From Streptomyces netropsis (GTDB taxonomy: Bacteria > Actinomycetota > Actinomycetes > Streptomycetales > Streptomycetaceae), in assembly GCF_014203545.1 (NCBI RefSeq), contig NZ_JACHJG010000019.1:61090-125089 (forward strand): a stretch of DNA of 64,000 bases, read 5' to 3'. Positions 8,523 through 17,758 of this stretch are shown here, piece by piece. Each line of letters begins with the position of its first letter. Position 1 is the first letter of the stretch. Made by a program: the position numbers and the translations under genes. The notes under the pieces were generated by a model that did no database searches, was not told the origin of the DNA, and saw only the letters and a list, made by a program, of their open reading frames with translations.

Positions 8523-9201
8523 ATGATCGTCATGCACGACGCGGGCCTGATCTTCGTCCGCACCCGCAAGACGGCCGGGACCTCGGTGGAGATCGCGCTC
8601 TCCCGCCACGCCGGGGACCACGACATCATTACCTCCCTCTCCCCCCCGCGACGAGGCACTGCGCGCCCGGGAAGGCGGCCGACCGCCGCAACGCCATCTA
8701 CGCCCCGGGCGCACTCCAGGCGAGACGCCCGTGCCGCCCGGGCCTCGGGAGGACGTGCGGTTCTACAACCACATGCCCGCCGCGGAGATCCGCCAGGAGC
8801 TCGGCGCGAGCATGTGGGAGCGGTACCTGACGGTGTGCCTGGAGCGCAGCCCGTACGAGAAGGTCACGAGCCTCTACTTTCACCGCCACCGCACCGAGCC
8901 GCGCATCAAGATCGAGGAGTTCATCGACTCCGGCGAGTTCCGCGACGCGATCAACTGGCCGCTCTACACCGACACCCTCGGGGCGGTGATGGTCGACGTC
9001 GTCGTCCGTCACGAACACCTCCAGGCCGGGCTCGATGACGTGTGCCGCCGGGTGGCACTGCCCACCCTCGACCTGCCCCGGGCGAAGGCCCACTTCCGGC
9101 CCCCGGGCGCCGCCTACCGCGACGTGCTGACCGCCCGGGCGCGCAGGGCCGTCGAGGAGGCGTACGCCGCCGAGCTCGAGCACCACGGCTACACCTGGTA
9201 G
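8523..9201 (+). pseudogene. Sulfotransferase-like protein, frameshifted at a C7 run
   Basis: The N-terminal 40 codons encode LIFVRTRKTAGTSVEIAL, a classic 5'-PAPS-binding loop of sulfotransferases. After the C7 tract at 8641-8647 the frame loses coding character. The other frame, from about 8649, continues DEALRAREGG and then VCLERSPYEKVTSLYFHR, which matches the 3'-phosphate-binding motif, to a stop at 9201. Removing one C restores one continuous protein of about 225 residues. It is either a homopolymer sequencing error or a recent inactivating mutation. Intact, it would transfer sulfate from PAPS to an alcohol or amine of the cassette product, or bind a nucleotide. It follows the OYE gene by 15 bases and precedes a convergent terminator. 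Confidence 0.7.
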
Positions 9202-9215
9202 ACACCTCCGGCACG

Positions 9216-9261
9216 CGTACGGGCCCGCCACCTCCAGGAGGAAGGGATGGCGGGCCGTACG
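9216..9261. terminator. Bidirectional terminator hairpin
   Basis: A GC-rich inverted repeat (arms CGTACGGGCCCGCCA and TGGCGGGCCGTACG, one bulge) lies between the convergent sulfotransferase-like and aroA genes. It can serve both transcripts. Confidence 0.7.
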
Positions 9262-9275
9262 GCGTCGTCGTGCGG

Positions 9276-10586
9276 CTACGCGTCTCCGGCTGCGGGCGTG
9301 GTTCCGGTGAGTTGCACCAGGTGCTGGGCGAAGCCGGGATAGCTGGTCGCCACCGAGTCCCAGCCGTCGATGACTGTGGCGCCGTCGGCGGCGCAGGCTC
9401 CCGCGACGGCGGCGGTCATCGCGATGCGGTGGTCGCCGTGGGAGTCCACCCGCGCGGGCCGTAGTCGCGCACCGCCCTCGATGACCATGCCGTCCTCGGT
9501 CTCCGTCACCTGCGCCCCGAAGGCGCGCAGCATGCCGGCCGTGCTGGCGATCCGGTCGGATTCCTTCGCCCGCAGCTCGGCCGCCCCCGAGATCACGGTC
9601 GTGCCCTCGGCGACCGCGGCCGCCATCGCCAGGACCGGGATTTCGTCCACGATGCCAGGGATGTCCTCGGCCGTGATCTCCACCGCCCGCAGCCGCGACG
9701 ACCGAACGGTGAGCGTGCCGGTGGCCAGGTCGAAGGTGATGTCCGCGCCCATTCTCTGGAGGATCTGCACGAAGTCGGAGCGGCCGGGGCCGGTGTACAG
9801 ACCGTCGACCGCCACCTCGCCCTGGTCGGCCAGCAGCGCGGCGACGGCCCAGAACGCGGCCTGCGACGGATCACCGGGCACCACGACGTCCGTAGCGGAC
9901 AGTTCGCCCGGCTCGACGGACACCCGCATGCCGTCCACCGTCACCCGGCCGCCGAACTCGGTGAGCATCTCCTCGGTGTGCCGACGGGTGGGGTGGATCT
10001 CCTCCACCGTGGTGATCCCGCGCGCGGACAGGCCCGCGAGCAGGAGCGCGCTCTTGACCTGCGCGGAGGCTTGCGGCGGGGCGTAGGTGATGCCGGTCAG
10101 GTTGCCGCCGCGGATCACCAGCGGTGCCAGGCGGCCGTCCTCGCGGCCGGCGACGGTGGCGCCCATCGCGCGCAGCGGCTCGGCGATGCGGTCCATGGGC
10201 CGGCGCCGCAGGTACTGGTCTCCAGTGAGGACCGACAGCCCGTCGATCCCCGCGCACACCCCGGCCGTCAGACGGATCCCGGTGCCGGCGTTGCCATGGT
10301 CGAGCACGTCGTCCGGCTCGTGCCGGACCGGCCCCTCCACCCGCACCCGCCCATCACCCGTACAGGTGACGCTCACCCCGAACCGCCCGATCACCCGACG
10401 GGTATGGGTGACGTCCTGCCCGAGAGACAGCCCCGTGATCGTGCTGGTACCCCGGGCAATCGCGGACAAGAGAAGGGCCCGGTGCGAGACGCTCTTGTCA
10501 CCGGGCACCCGCAGTGAACCGCGCGCAGGACTGGCCCCCGTCACCCGCAGCGAGGCAGCAGAGTCAAGACCAAGGATGCTGTCCAT
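9276..10586 (-). CDS. aroA: 3-phosphoshikimate 1-carboxyvinyltransferase (EPSP synthase)
   Basis: This 436-residue protein has the EPSP synthase landmarks: the N-terminal GDKSVSHRALLLSAIARG, RRPMDRIAEPLRAMGA, the QVKSALLLAGL substrate loop, the catalytic aspartate in IPGIVDEIPVLA, LRAKESDR and the C-terminal DHRIAM. It would join shikimate 3-phosphate with PEP in the shikimate pathway, or do an equivalent enolpyruvyl transfer on a related substrate. Start is MDSILG at 10586, with GGAGAG about 12 bases upstream; a longer frame begins at 10676. An accessory aroA beside an aminotransferase and an OYE points to a dedicated pathway or to supply of aromatic precursor. The other shikimate genes are absent from this window. 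Confidence 0.9.
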   Translation of the reverse strand: MDSILGLDSAASLRVTGASPARGSLRVPGDKSVSHRALLLSAIARGTSTITGLSLGQDVTHTRRVIGRFGVSVTCTGDGRVRVEGPVRHEPDDVLDHGNAGTGIRLTAGVCAGIDGLSVLTGDQYLRRRPMDRIAEPLRAMGATVAGREDGRLAPLVIRGGNLTGITYAPPQASAQVKSALLLAGLSARGITTVEEIHPTRRHTEEMLTEFGGRVTVDGMRVSVEPGELSATDVVVPGDPSQAAFWAVAALLADQGEVAVDGLYTGPGRSDFVQILQRMGADITFDLATGTLTVRSSRLRAVEITAEDIPGIVDEIPVLAMAAAVAEGTTVISGAAELRAKESDRIASTAGMLRAFGAQVTETEDGMVIEGGARLRPARVDSHGDHRIAMTAAVAGACAADGATVIDGWDSVATSYPGFAQHLVQLTGTTPAAGDA

Positions 10587-10722
10587 GACGTTCAACTCTC
10601 CATCTGGTGGGGGTTTTGCGCGCATGCTAGTGCCGTCGGAGGAAGCCGCGCCGAACCTGCAGGTGAACCGGGCCACTCACCGTCTGGGAGGCCGGGAAGC
10701 AACGTCGCGCGGTTTTCGTCCA

Positions 10723-10750
10723 GGGGGCGTATCCGCACGGATACGCCCCC
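10723..10750. terminator. Hairpin (GGGGGCGTATCCG arms)
   Basis: A perfect inverted repeat with 12-13 bp arms and a tiny loop lies downstream of the small minus-strand gene that ends at 10766. It is likely a transcription terminator for that gene. Confidence 0.6.
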
Positions 10751-10765
10751 GCCTCGGCTGGTCCG

Positions 10766-10936
10766 CTATTGGTGCTGCCACCAGATGAGGGCCGCCGTCA
10801 CCGCAGCGGCGCCAATGCCGCTCGACACTCCGCGCACCAGCCCATGGCCAGCTGTTCGTCGGTATCGGCGCAGTGTCTCTCGCCACGGCCGATGGGAAAC
10901 TCTCGAACGGCCTGCCTGATCTGGCCTACTCTCCAT
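10766..10936 (-). CDS. Small C-terminal-anchored membrane protein
   Basis: I chose the ATG at 10936 because GAGGA lies about 8 bases upstream; the frame is open further. The 56-residue product has a basic N-terminal half and a C-terminal hydrophobic helix (VRGVSSGIGAAAVTAALIWW). This resembles a common Streptomyces family of short proteins ending in a membrane helix and QH/QQ tail, function unknown. It is followed by a hairpin terminator. Confidence 0.5.
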   Translation of the reverse strand: MESRPDQAGRSRVSHRPWRETLRRYRRTAGHGLVRGVSSGIGAAAVTAALIWWQHQ

Positions 10937-11191
10937 GTGTTCGGTCCTCACTTTTCGGTCGACTCGGATCGTTGGGGATCGCCGATGAGGGCCTTCTGCA
11001 CCGTTCTCCACCACCACGCGGGCGGCTCAGAAGGCCCTTCCGGCTGTCAGGGAAAGGGAAGCACTCAACCCCCCTGATACTGAAGAAAATTCGTTATCTG
11101 TGTGCTTGTTGTGCGCGCACGTTCCAGGCGTTTGGGACGTATCTGACCAGGAGGCCGGGCCCGGCCCGCCTCGTCAGGCAGGGGCCTGGCG

Positions 11192-12001
11192 TTACGCCGC
11201 TTGGCCGCCGACGGCGACCAAGCCCCTGTGGTCCGTGGAACAGCTGACGGGAAGGCCACCGACCTGCTGCAAGAAAGAGCTGCGGCTTTCCCCAGCCGCA
11301 TGTACTCCGCTGGCAGACTGAAGCCGAGGCGGGCGGGAACATGGTCCAGCCTGTGCTCTCCGGCCCGGCGGTCCCTCGGTCGAGTCCAGCTCATATGCAG
11401 GCAGGTCCGGGTCGGGCATTTCGCCAGGCAGATACTGACCGGGAAGGAACCGGCAGTCATCCAGCACCCCGGGACCAGGGACATCAACCGAGGTACGCAG
11501 AGTGCCGGTCCGGCCTCGCTGCTGGCGCTGTTTCATACGGCGGTCGATGCTGTCCGTCGGCCAGTCGCGGCTGACCTTGTCAGGACTGATGTTGCGGGCT
11601 TTGGCGATGTCGTTGACCTTCAGGCCGCGGTCACGAGCCTGCTGCACGATCGCGGCGTCGAGATCCTTGACCTCCTTGGCAAGCTCTTCGGAGCTCTGGA
11701 GCAGAGCAAGGGAGAGGAAACGCAAGGAGGTGGGGTCGGTGAGGGCGAGACCGGTGCGATCCGCGTGGGCGAGGTTGCGCAACCGCTCGGCCTTGTGGAA
11801 CAAGTCGTCCGCGATCTGCCGTACGTAGACGTCGTGCCGCTCGGCTTCAGGCGAGGGGAGGTTGTGGTGGGCTTTGTAGAAGGACTTGCGGCATTCGTCG
11901 CTGCAGTACTTCCGTGGCCGCCCCGAACCGGAGGACTGCTCCACCAGGTTCGGGCAGGCGGGATTGCGGCAGGCGGCTGCCTGGCCCGCACCGTTCGTCA
12001 T
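11192..12001 (-). CDS. Zinc-finger/HTH hypothetical protein
   Basis: From the ATG at 12001 the 269-residue protein starts with CRNPACPNLVEQ, then GRPRKYCSDECRKSFYK, a four-cysteine treble-clef-like zinc finger often found at the N-terminus of Streptomyces DNA-binding proteins. A helical middle region contains VNDIAKARNISPDKVSRDWP, which looks like a helix-turn-helix. The last 80 residues are Pro/Gly/Arg-rich and may be unstructured or out of the true frame. It is likely a DNA-binding regulator of unknown targets. GAAAGG precedes the start by about 12 bases. Confidence 0.55.
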   Translation of the reverse strand: MTNGAGQAAACRNPACPNLVEQSSGSGRPRKYCSDECRKSFYKAHHNLPSPEAERHDVYVRQIADDLFHKAERLRNLAHADRTGLALTDPTSLRFLSLALLQSSEELAKEVKDLDAAIVQQARDRGLKVNDIAKARNISPDKVSRDWPTDSIDRRMKQRQQRGRTGTLRTSVDVPGPGVLDDCRFLPGQYLPGEMPDPDLPAYELDSTEGPPGRRAQAGPCSRPPRLQSASGVHAAGESRSSFLQQVGGLPVSCSTDHRGLVAVGGQAA

Positions 12002-13115
12002 ATCGGGGGTAACCCTTTCGGGGTGTGCTTCTCTGGGTTTCGTCTCAGGCAGCAGAGAGTTCTGCGGCCGACGGGGACAAAACCCCGCCTGGACCGTTTC
12101 CATGCGTCCGGCTGCACTTGACGGCTTCTGACAGCACCGCCGGGCCGCGTCCCCCCGACACGACCCAGCAGCAAGACCACGTCACACAGCGCGTAACCGC
12201 TGGTAGCGCAGGCAGGAAACGCTCACCAACGGCAGGACAGCGAAAAGCGCGCACACCGCGGCAGGACGCGCGGACGGTGTCGGGATGAGGACGATCCCCA
12301 AGACCAGGAGCGCGACGAAACCCCTACCTGACAGTTCATCGTCAGGTCTTGTTCTTCCCAGGTTTCAGCGAGTCTGGAGTGCGGGATGTTACGGTCGAGC
12401 CGCTGCGGAACAGCCCCTGCAAGGGGCTGCGGCAGCACACGGTCAGGAGGTATCTGCCCTCCGGGATCGAAGCGAACAGGTAGAGGGCCCTGGCACTGGT
12501 TGACGCCCGCCAGGGCTCTCTCATGTCCCAGGACGCTACCGGCTCCACACTCCGGTACGCCAACATTACGAACTGTAATGGGCACGGTTGCCCGAGTGGA
12601 CAAAAAATCTCCACGACCGGTCACCCGGACGGTCAACTCCGGTCGCATGTACGCGCGAAGCGTTCTCATTCGGGGTACAGGCAGCCACGTCACTCCGAAG
12701 CGGGCCCGAGCCGGTTGTGAGCGGCACGATGGCTTTACAGCAGCAACCACTCCGCCAGCCCCGGCCCTGTCCCGTCGGCCGGGTGCTCTTCCGCCGACGA
12801 TCTCACAGATCCCCTCCAGCCCGGGCCAGAGACGGATTCCGGTCGCATGTCCGAACACCGCAGCCACCCCGAGACTCTCGGCCACCCACAGACTGTCTCG
12901 TACAAGGGACCCCACGGGAGGGCCGGGAGGGCGACTGAAGCCAGTTTGTTGCGGACAACGCGATCCGAGGAAGTAGACCGGCTCCCTCGGCCCTGCCCCT
13001 CGGTTGCTTCCAGACGGAAATACCGATCATGCCCACCGGTGTCAGCGATGCCCACCACCATGGAGGGACCACTCTCCGCCCAGTTCGCGGGCATCGCTGA
13101 CGGAGGTAGCCCTTC
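12002..13115. other. Intergenic stretch with two hairpins; no supported gene
   Basis: No frame here shows family resemblance. Two hairpins stand out: 12411-12429 (CAGCCCCT/AGGGGCTG, 3-base loop) and 12482-12521 (13-bp arms with one G-T pair). They may be terminators or parts of a leader. The downstream end is the leader of the gene at 13116. Confidence 0.5.
13041..13101. promoter_or_regulatory. Inverted repeat in leader of the 525-residue gene
   Basis: Perfect 13-bp arms, GTCAGCGATGCCC and GGGCATCGCTGAC, flank a 35-base spacer and end one base before the GGAGG ribosome binding site at 13102. It could sequester the leader or be an operator. Confidence 0.5.
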
Positions 13116-14693
13116 TTGGAACACATGACCGCAGCCGAGCTGCAAGAGACCTTCGGCTTATCGCGTGAAGACTGGCGGCGCATCGCTGCCGAGCCCGAAA
13201 TGATCGAACCGATCGATCCCAAGTACACCAACGGAGTCACCCAGTGGTCCGGCCACGGCTTCGTCCGCTGGCTCGCCGCGCATCACCCCGACCTCGCGCA
13301 CCGAACACCCCACCTTCTACGCCCGGCGAAAGAGCTGGCTGCCCAGTACTACGGGGGCACCTACACCAAAAGGGCCGACGGCTTCCATCACGAGCACTTC
13401 GCGGGCTGCTGGCGCACCGCCTTCGGCTCCCTCGCCATCGTCTACCCACGCCACCACACCGTTCCGCCCCAGGAACTCCTGGAGCACCACCCTGAGGTGA
13501 CCACCGTGGTCGTCGTCCAGCACGACTGGAACCTCTACGGCCTGCCCAACCTCGAAGCCGCCGACCGGGCCCACCCCACACTCGTCTACGAACCGCGCTG
13601 GTCAGAACTGGCCGCTCACATCGGCTCCCCCATCCCCTGGTGGCCATCCGAGCTGCGCCGGGACAGCCACCTCACCGCATGGAAGCCCGCCCACACGCCA
13701 GAACCCGTCCAAGTACTCACCTGGCCCGAATGGGAACCGCTCTACGACATGGCGTTCCGCGAAGCCAAGGGCACCCCGCTGCGCCTGGCCTGTCTCTCCG
13801 CAGGCCGCGAGATCCGCTCACGTGCGGTCAAGCACACCTTGTGGGAGATCGGCAAGATGAACGAACTCAAGGAGGCGAAGGAGGACAGCGACTACGCCAA
13901 GCGCAAGGAAGCGGAGCGGGCCTGGATGGTCATCCCCGCCTTCCCCGACCTCAAGGACCCTGCTGAAACCGAGACCGCTGACCCGGAGACGGTGCGCGAG
14001 GGCCTCGCGCAGCTGTGCCAGCGCACCGACGACCTGGCCGTGGAATGCCTCGAGCAGATCTCGATGTGGAGCGGCAAGGACCTCCCCTTCGGAGGCTCCT
14101 TCTCCGTCACGACGACCGAGGCGACTCCCGCCGGCGCGGAATGGATCAAACGTCTGAAGGCCACCGAGCCGACCGCGATCCACCGGGTCTGGGACAGCGA
14201 ACACGACCAGATCACTGGTACCTTCACCGACCCCGTCACCAACAGCCCAGTCGTGACCAAGAAGGGCTATTACACATCCCGGCCCACCGACGAGGTCAGC
14301 TTCCATTCCTACGCCCCCCGCCAGCTTCCCGAAGGCAGCCGCATCGCGGAGGTCATCCTGGATGGCCCGATCTGGGTACGCACCCATGATGGCACCCTCT
14401 ACCCCGCGCCCTCGATGGACGCTCCCGGCCTGTCTTGGGGCTACGTAGGTTCCGGGCCGGGAACCCTCGCGGTCCTTATCGGCCGGCTCCTTGACAACGG
14501 CGCAGCCCATGCCGTCACGTACGAAGACGACGACTCGTTCAACGCCGAGCCCAAGATCGAAGCGCTGCTCCAGATCAAACACAAACGCGGTACTCGCCTG
14601 TCCCGCCGTCTGCTGGAAGACGTCCGCGAGAACGGCCTCGACAACCTCGGCTTCCTCGACCGCGTCAGGCTCGGGCGTATCCGCAGCACCTGA
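13116..14693 (+). CDS. Hypothetical 525-residue protein
   Basis: No family is recognised. The first roughly 90 residues look like a DNA-binding or adaptor helical domain (ELQETFGLSREDWRRIAAEP, then QWSGHGFVRWLAAHHPDLAH). The rest mixes alpha/beta segments, with a charged helix around residue 250 and a C-terminal Arg-rich tail (KHKRGTRLSRRLLEDVREN). No signal peptide or membrane helix is visible. The likely start is the TTG at 13116, because GGAGG lies 9 bases upstream, whereas the ATG at 13125 is 18 bases away. Codon use is typical and the frame is long, so it is surely a real gene. A strong terminator hairpin follows. Confidence 0.7.
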   Translation: MEHMTAAELQETFGLSREDWRRIAAEPEMIEPIDPKYTNGVTQWSGHGFVRWLAAHHPDLAHRTPHLLRPAKELAAQYYGGTYTKRADGFHHEHFAGCWRTAFGSLAIVYPRHHTVPPQELLEHHPEVTTVVVVQHDWNLYGLPNLEAADRAHPTLVYEPRWSELAAHIGSPIPWWPSELRRDSHLTAWKPAHTPEPVQVLTWPEWEPLYDMAFREAKGTPLRLACLSAGREIRSRAVKHTLWEIGKMNELKEAKEDSDYAKRKEAERAWMVIPAFPDLKDPAETETADPETVREGLAQLCQRTDDLAVECLEQISMWSGKDLPFGGSFSVTTTEATPAGAEWIKRLKATEPTAIHRVWDSEHDQITGTFTDPVTNSPVVTKKGYYTSRPTDEVSFHSYAPRQLPEGSRIAEVILDGPIWVRTHDGTLYPAPSMDAPGLSWGYVGSGPGTLAVLIGRLLDNGAAHAVTYEDDDSFNAEPKIEALLQIKHKRGTRLSRRLLEDVRENGLDNLGFLDRVRLGRIRST

Positions 14694-14737
14694 CCTCCCC
14701 CAACCCCCCGCTCATCAAAGGCGCATCAACGTAGCGT

Positions 14738-14778
14738 CGCTCGCGAAGGCCAGGCCCACGCACTGGCCTTCGCGAGCG
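14738..14778. terminator. Strong terminator hairpin
   Basis: A perfect 16-bp stem (CGCTCGCGAAGGCCAG and its complement) with a 9-base loop follows the 525-residue gene by 45 bases. The surrounding 14694-15017 stretch holds no other supported feature. Confidence 0.75.
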
Positions 14779-15017
14779 GACGTCCTAGCCCGCCGGCCCT
14801 GACGCCCTGTGCTCTCCTCCTCACGCGGTCCTTCCCAGCAGCGCCGCCTGCGGGACCGCAGCCGCCGTCCCGGCCTCCCTCGCCGCGCGTTCCGCGTCGG
14901 CCCGGCGCAGGGCCGATGCGTGAGAGACGTCCGCCTGGCGACGGCGCTCGACACGAGCCTGCTTGATCGGCGCCAGCTGGTCGTCGAAAGCGGCCAAGGG
15001 TCCGTGGTATTGGGTCG

Positions 15018-15479
15018 TTACCCGGCATTAAGCACTCCGCGAGGCTGATACCCCGCGGTCCGGACGACTCTCTCCCGGCGCTCGTCAGCCGTCACGGCGG
15101 ACACCGCATCGGACAGTGCAGTGAGCAGATCCTCGAACATCGCCGCCGACAAGGGCCCGTGCAGGACTCCGAGCAGATGGCCGGCCAGCGCGATGACGGG
15201 CAGCGGAATCCCCTCAAACTGCGCCTGCCGCCCGTCGTAGAGATGTGACACCAAGGTGTTCGGAAGCATTGGGTGAGGGCCGCGCCCCATGCGTTCCGCC
15301 GCGCAGTCGGCGGCCCGGACGACGTTCTCGAACTCCTGCCGGGAAAGCACCCCCGCCAGCGCCTGGACCACGCCCACGGCCAAACTCAAGTCCCGCGGCC
15401 ACTTCGAGCCGTATCCCTCCTGTTGGAGGAGACGGGAGAGATGGGCGAACAAGCAGCGCTGAAAGTCGATGTCACTCAT
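15018..15479 (-). CDS. Hypothetical helical protein
   Basis: From an internal ATG (MSDIDFQRCLFAHLSRLLQQ) the product is 153 residues, largely helical, with no signal or membrane segment. The frame extends further upstream, but the N-terminal extension looks non-coding. No family is recognised. It stands alone on the minus strand. Confidence 0.45.
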   Translation of the reverse strand: MSDIDFQRCLFAHLSRLLQQEGYGSKWPRDLSLAVGVVQALAGVLSRQEFENVVRAADCAAERMGRGPHPMLPNTLVSHLYDGRQAQFEGIPLPVIALAGHLLGVLHGPLSAAMFEDLLTALSDAVSAVTADERRERVVRTAGYQPRGVLNAG

Positions 15480-15855
15480 GCCCGTAGCCGTAGCGCCCCC
15501 AGGCCCCCCGAGAGAAGGAGAGCCGCAGCAGAAACAGACGAAATGAACCCACACGAGCCTCTGACCAGCCGCCCGTGGGGAGCACCCTGATGGTCAAGAA
15601 GCCAGGGGGACCTCAGTGGCCTCGCTGTCCGCGGGGGACAACGACACCTCGTATGAGCAAAAGAGCAGGGCCGAGCCCACGGCCCACAGCTGACACTCGG
15701 ACCGGGCAGCGCGCGGGCGCCGATGCTGCCTGTCCTGGCCGGACCTCGAGCTGGCACGGGTCTTCACCCCGCAGCAAGACGCCTCCTGCACCCGTCTCGC
15801 TCCTCCTCCGTTCTGGAGGGCCGGGGGGATGCAGGAGGCGCTGTCCTCTGGTTGG
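15480..15855. other. Intergenic stretch with inverted repeat
   Basis: No convincing gene is seen. An inverted repeat (CGCCTCCTGCA at 15780-15790 and its complement at 15830-15840) lies just past the 3' end of the following minus-strand gene and may terminate it. Confidence 0.4.
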
Positions 15856-16255
15856 TCAGCTGTCGGTGCGGAAGAGTTCCCCGGCCCGGTCGGTGACTTT
15901 GTGGCAGATCTCCGGGGCCTTCGCGGCGGGCCACACGAGGATCAGGTACTGCTCGGCGCTCTCCACGATTTGCCCGGCTACCGGGTTGTCGAGGCTGTCG
16001 TCCCGGCCCCGGGCGTGGAACCGCATCCGCCACCACCGCGGCTCGTCCTCCGAACCAGGAAGACTGATGCCGTACTCCACGCCTTCGCCTTGCAGGCCGG
16101 CGGTCTCCCCGTCGTCCTCCGGGGAGGTGATGCCCGCCCCCGGGGCCGAGAAGGCGGCGCTCGGGGCGGGCCTGGGTGCGCAGCTGCTCCAGCCGCACGG
16201 CGAGAAGATGCTCGGCAGTGCGGGCCTGGGCCGTTGCGGCGGCATGGAAGTGCAT
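15856..16255 (-). pseudogene. Hypothetical protein, apparently frameshifted
   Basis: Two frames each carry half of a plausible protein. The N-terminal half starts at ATG 16255 (MHFHAAATAQARTAEHLLAV). The C-terminal half, in another frame, contains VEYGISLPGSEDEPRWWRMR and AEQYLILVWPAAKAPEICH. The switch falls near 16140-16160, where the sequence is a run of C/G (gcccgcccccggggcc). One base change would join them into about 130 residues. No family is recognised. Confidence 0.4.
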
Positions 16256-16435
16256 CCGGCCGGCGCTGGATCCCCCACCCCGCTCACAAGTCGGGCAGCC
16301 GAAGTTTCCGGGCCGGAGGACGGCCCCTGAACGTGCCCATGCAGGTGAGCACACGGCGTCCTGCCGGGGACACTCAGGCGGGAGGCACCAGGGCATGCGA
16401 CGGCTTCTTTACGACGTAAAGAGGGACCACTCCAG

Positions 16436-16462
16436 TGTGCCGTTTCCACTGGAAACGGCACA
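16436..16462. promoter_or_regulatory. Palindrome containing GTTTCCACTGGAAAC
   Basis: Perfect 12-bp arms (TGTGCCGTTTCC / GGAAACGGCACA) around a 3-base centre lie in the gene-free stretch 16256-16825. Its GTTTCC...GGAAAC core resembles ParB-type binding sites and the second palindrome 170 bp away. It could also be an operator or terminator. Confidence 0.5.
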
Positions 16463-16634
16463 GCGCCACGTTGGCCCGGCGGCCCCCGCCCCTTTCTGCC
16501 CCGTTGATGACCAGCCACTGCAAGCCAAAAACGCCGGAACCAGGACACACCCTTACCAGTTCAGCCACCAACTGCCCTGCGGGCTGGGTAGGAGGCGGAG
16601 ATGACCTTCACCTGGAAGACCCCACCGTGGGAGT

Positions 16635-16666
16635 GGCCATGTGTTTCCCGCGGGAAACACATGGCC
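16635..16666. promoter_or_regulatory. Perfect 32-bp palindrome, candidate parS/operator
   Basis: The core is GTTTCCCGCGGGAAAC, extended to 16-bp arms with no loop. The core differs from the par-locus core GTTTACCGCGGTAAAC (51.7 kb and 50.17 kb) only at one symmetric position. A loopless palindrome favours protein binding over termination. It lies downstream of the Rep/DUF721 genes in a gene-free stretch. Confidence 0.6.
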
Positions 16667-16825
16667 CGGGCGCCAGGCGGGCCGCCAGCACTGGCCGACG
16701 GTCAGCCCGCTCACGCTGTCGAGGCCGATGCCGCTCAGCTCGGTCGTCACGCGATCGCCGCGCCGGCCGGATCCCTGTCCAGCTCGCCCGGCTCCGCTGC
16801 GGCCCTCTGCGGTTGGCCTACGGGG

Positions 16826-17068
16826 CTACAGTGCCGGGGCGCACCGTTGGCAACGGGTGTAGTTTCGGCCGCCCTTGGGGCCGGTGTGGTCGGCAATCCA
16901 TGTCCTGGCCTCCTCCGAGGTCATAGCGGTGAAGGAGGGGTACGAGCGGGCGTTTTCGAAGATGTCGCGGTCGTAGGGCACGACGGTGTGGCTGTAGAGG
17001 TGCAGTGCCTGTGTGTATGCCTCACCGACAGGGCGGGCGTAGTTGTCCGGGGTTTCCCGCTTGACCAC
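16826..17068 (-). CDS. Small hypothetical protein with C-terminal Cys pair
   Basis: A GTG-initiated frame encodes 80 residues with clear protein character (LYSHTVVPYDRDIFENARSY, then SEEARTWIADHTGPKGGRNY and a terminal CQRCAPAL). The CxxC suggests a metal-binding end, but a single pair is incomplete. It overlaps the tail of the DUF721 gene in another frame. The start is uncertain because the frame is open upstream. No family is recognised. Confidence 0.45.
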   Translation of the reverse strand: MVKRETPDNYARPVGEAYTQALHLYSHTVVPYDRDIFENARSYPSFTAMTSEEARTWIADHTGPKGGRNYTRCQRCAPAL

Positions 17069-17758
17069 GGAACATGTGGTGTCGTGAATACCTCGGCGTC
17101 CGGCAGCGAAGGGTCCGCGGGCAAGGCACGCCGGCTGAGCTGGCGCATGACGCGGGTCTGCGACTCGATCGCCTCCGCAATGGCCGGGTCGACGTACCGG
17201 TCGGGGCGGGCCGCCTGGTGCGCGGCGGTAGCCCTCGCATGCCGCCCCCCTGGTCTTCACCGGCCCGGCCGATGTCGCCGAGGCCGGGGCTGCCGGCGCG
17301 ACATCGGCCGGGCCGGGAACGGGCGCGGCGCCGGGCGGCAGGATCCGCAGGGACCGCACGATGGTGCGGCCCGCCGCTTTGTTGGCGGCCGAGATGACGC
17401 GGGTCTGCTCCAGGCGCGTCTTTGTCGCCCAGGCCGCCGACTCCGGGCGCACGGTGAGCCGACCTGAGTCAGCGTCGAAGGCGACGGCCGCGACGTGTCC
17501 GGCCAGTTCCGGGGCGATGGCCGACCACCGCTCGCGCAGTGTGGCGCCGGCGGCCGGGAGTTCCCAGGCCCGCTCGGTGACCAGCGCCCCGAGCACGTCG
17601 CCCAGGCCCATCGGATCGCGCCCGTCGCGCCGGACCGGCTGGACGGTGCGGGGCCTGGGCTGCTGCGCGCGGCCACCGTTCTTGCGCGCCGCCTCCTTCG
17701 CGGCCCGGAGGGCGACCCGGGCCAGGTCAACGCCGCTGGGCTGCAGTTCCTGGGACAT
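16921..17758 (-). pseudogene. DUF721 (DciA-like) protein, frameshifted at a C6 run
   Basis: From ATG 17758 the protein has a DUF721 domain: MGLGDVLGALVTERAWELP, LRERWSAIAPELAGHVAAVA, and LTVRPESAAWATKTRLEQTR. This is the fold of DciA-type replicative-helicase loaders. After the C6 run at 17245-17250 the frame degenerates, while the neighbouring frame continues ARPDRYVDPAIAEAIESQTR, the usual tail of Streptomyces DUF721 proteins. Removing one C joins the two. The gene start overlaps the stop of the Rep-like gene (ATGA). If intact, it may help load helicase for this replicon (inference). Confidence 0.65.

Noticed and set aside
12735..13145. 136-codon minus-strand frame upstream of the 525-residue gene
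   Set aside because: It covers the leader and inverted repeat of the plus-strand gene and its composition is not protein-like.
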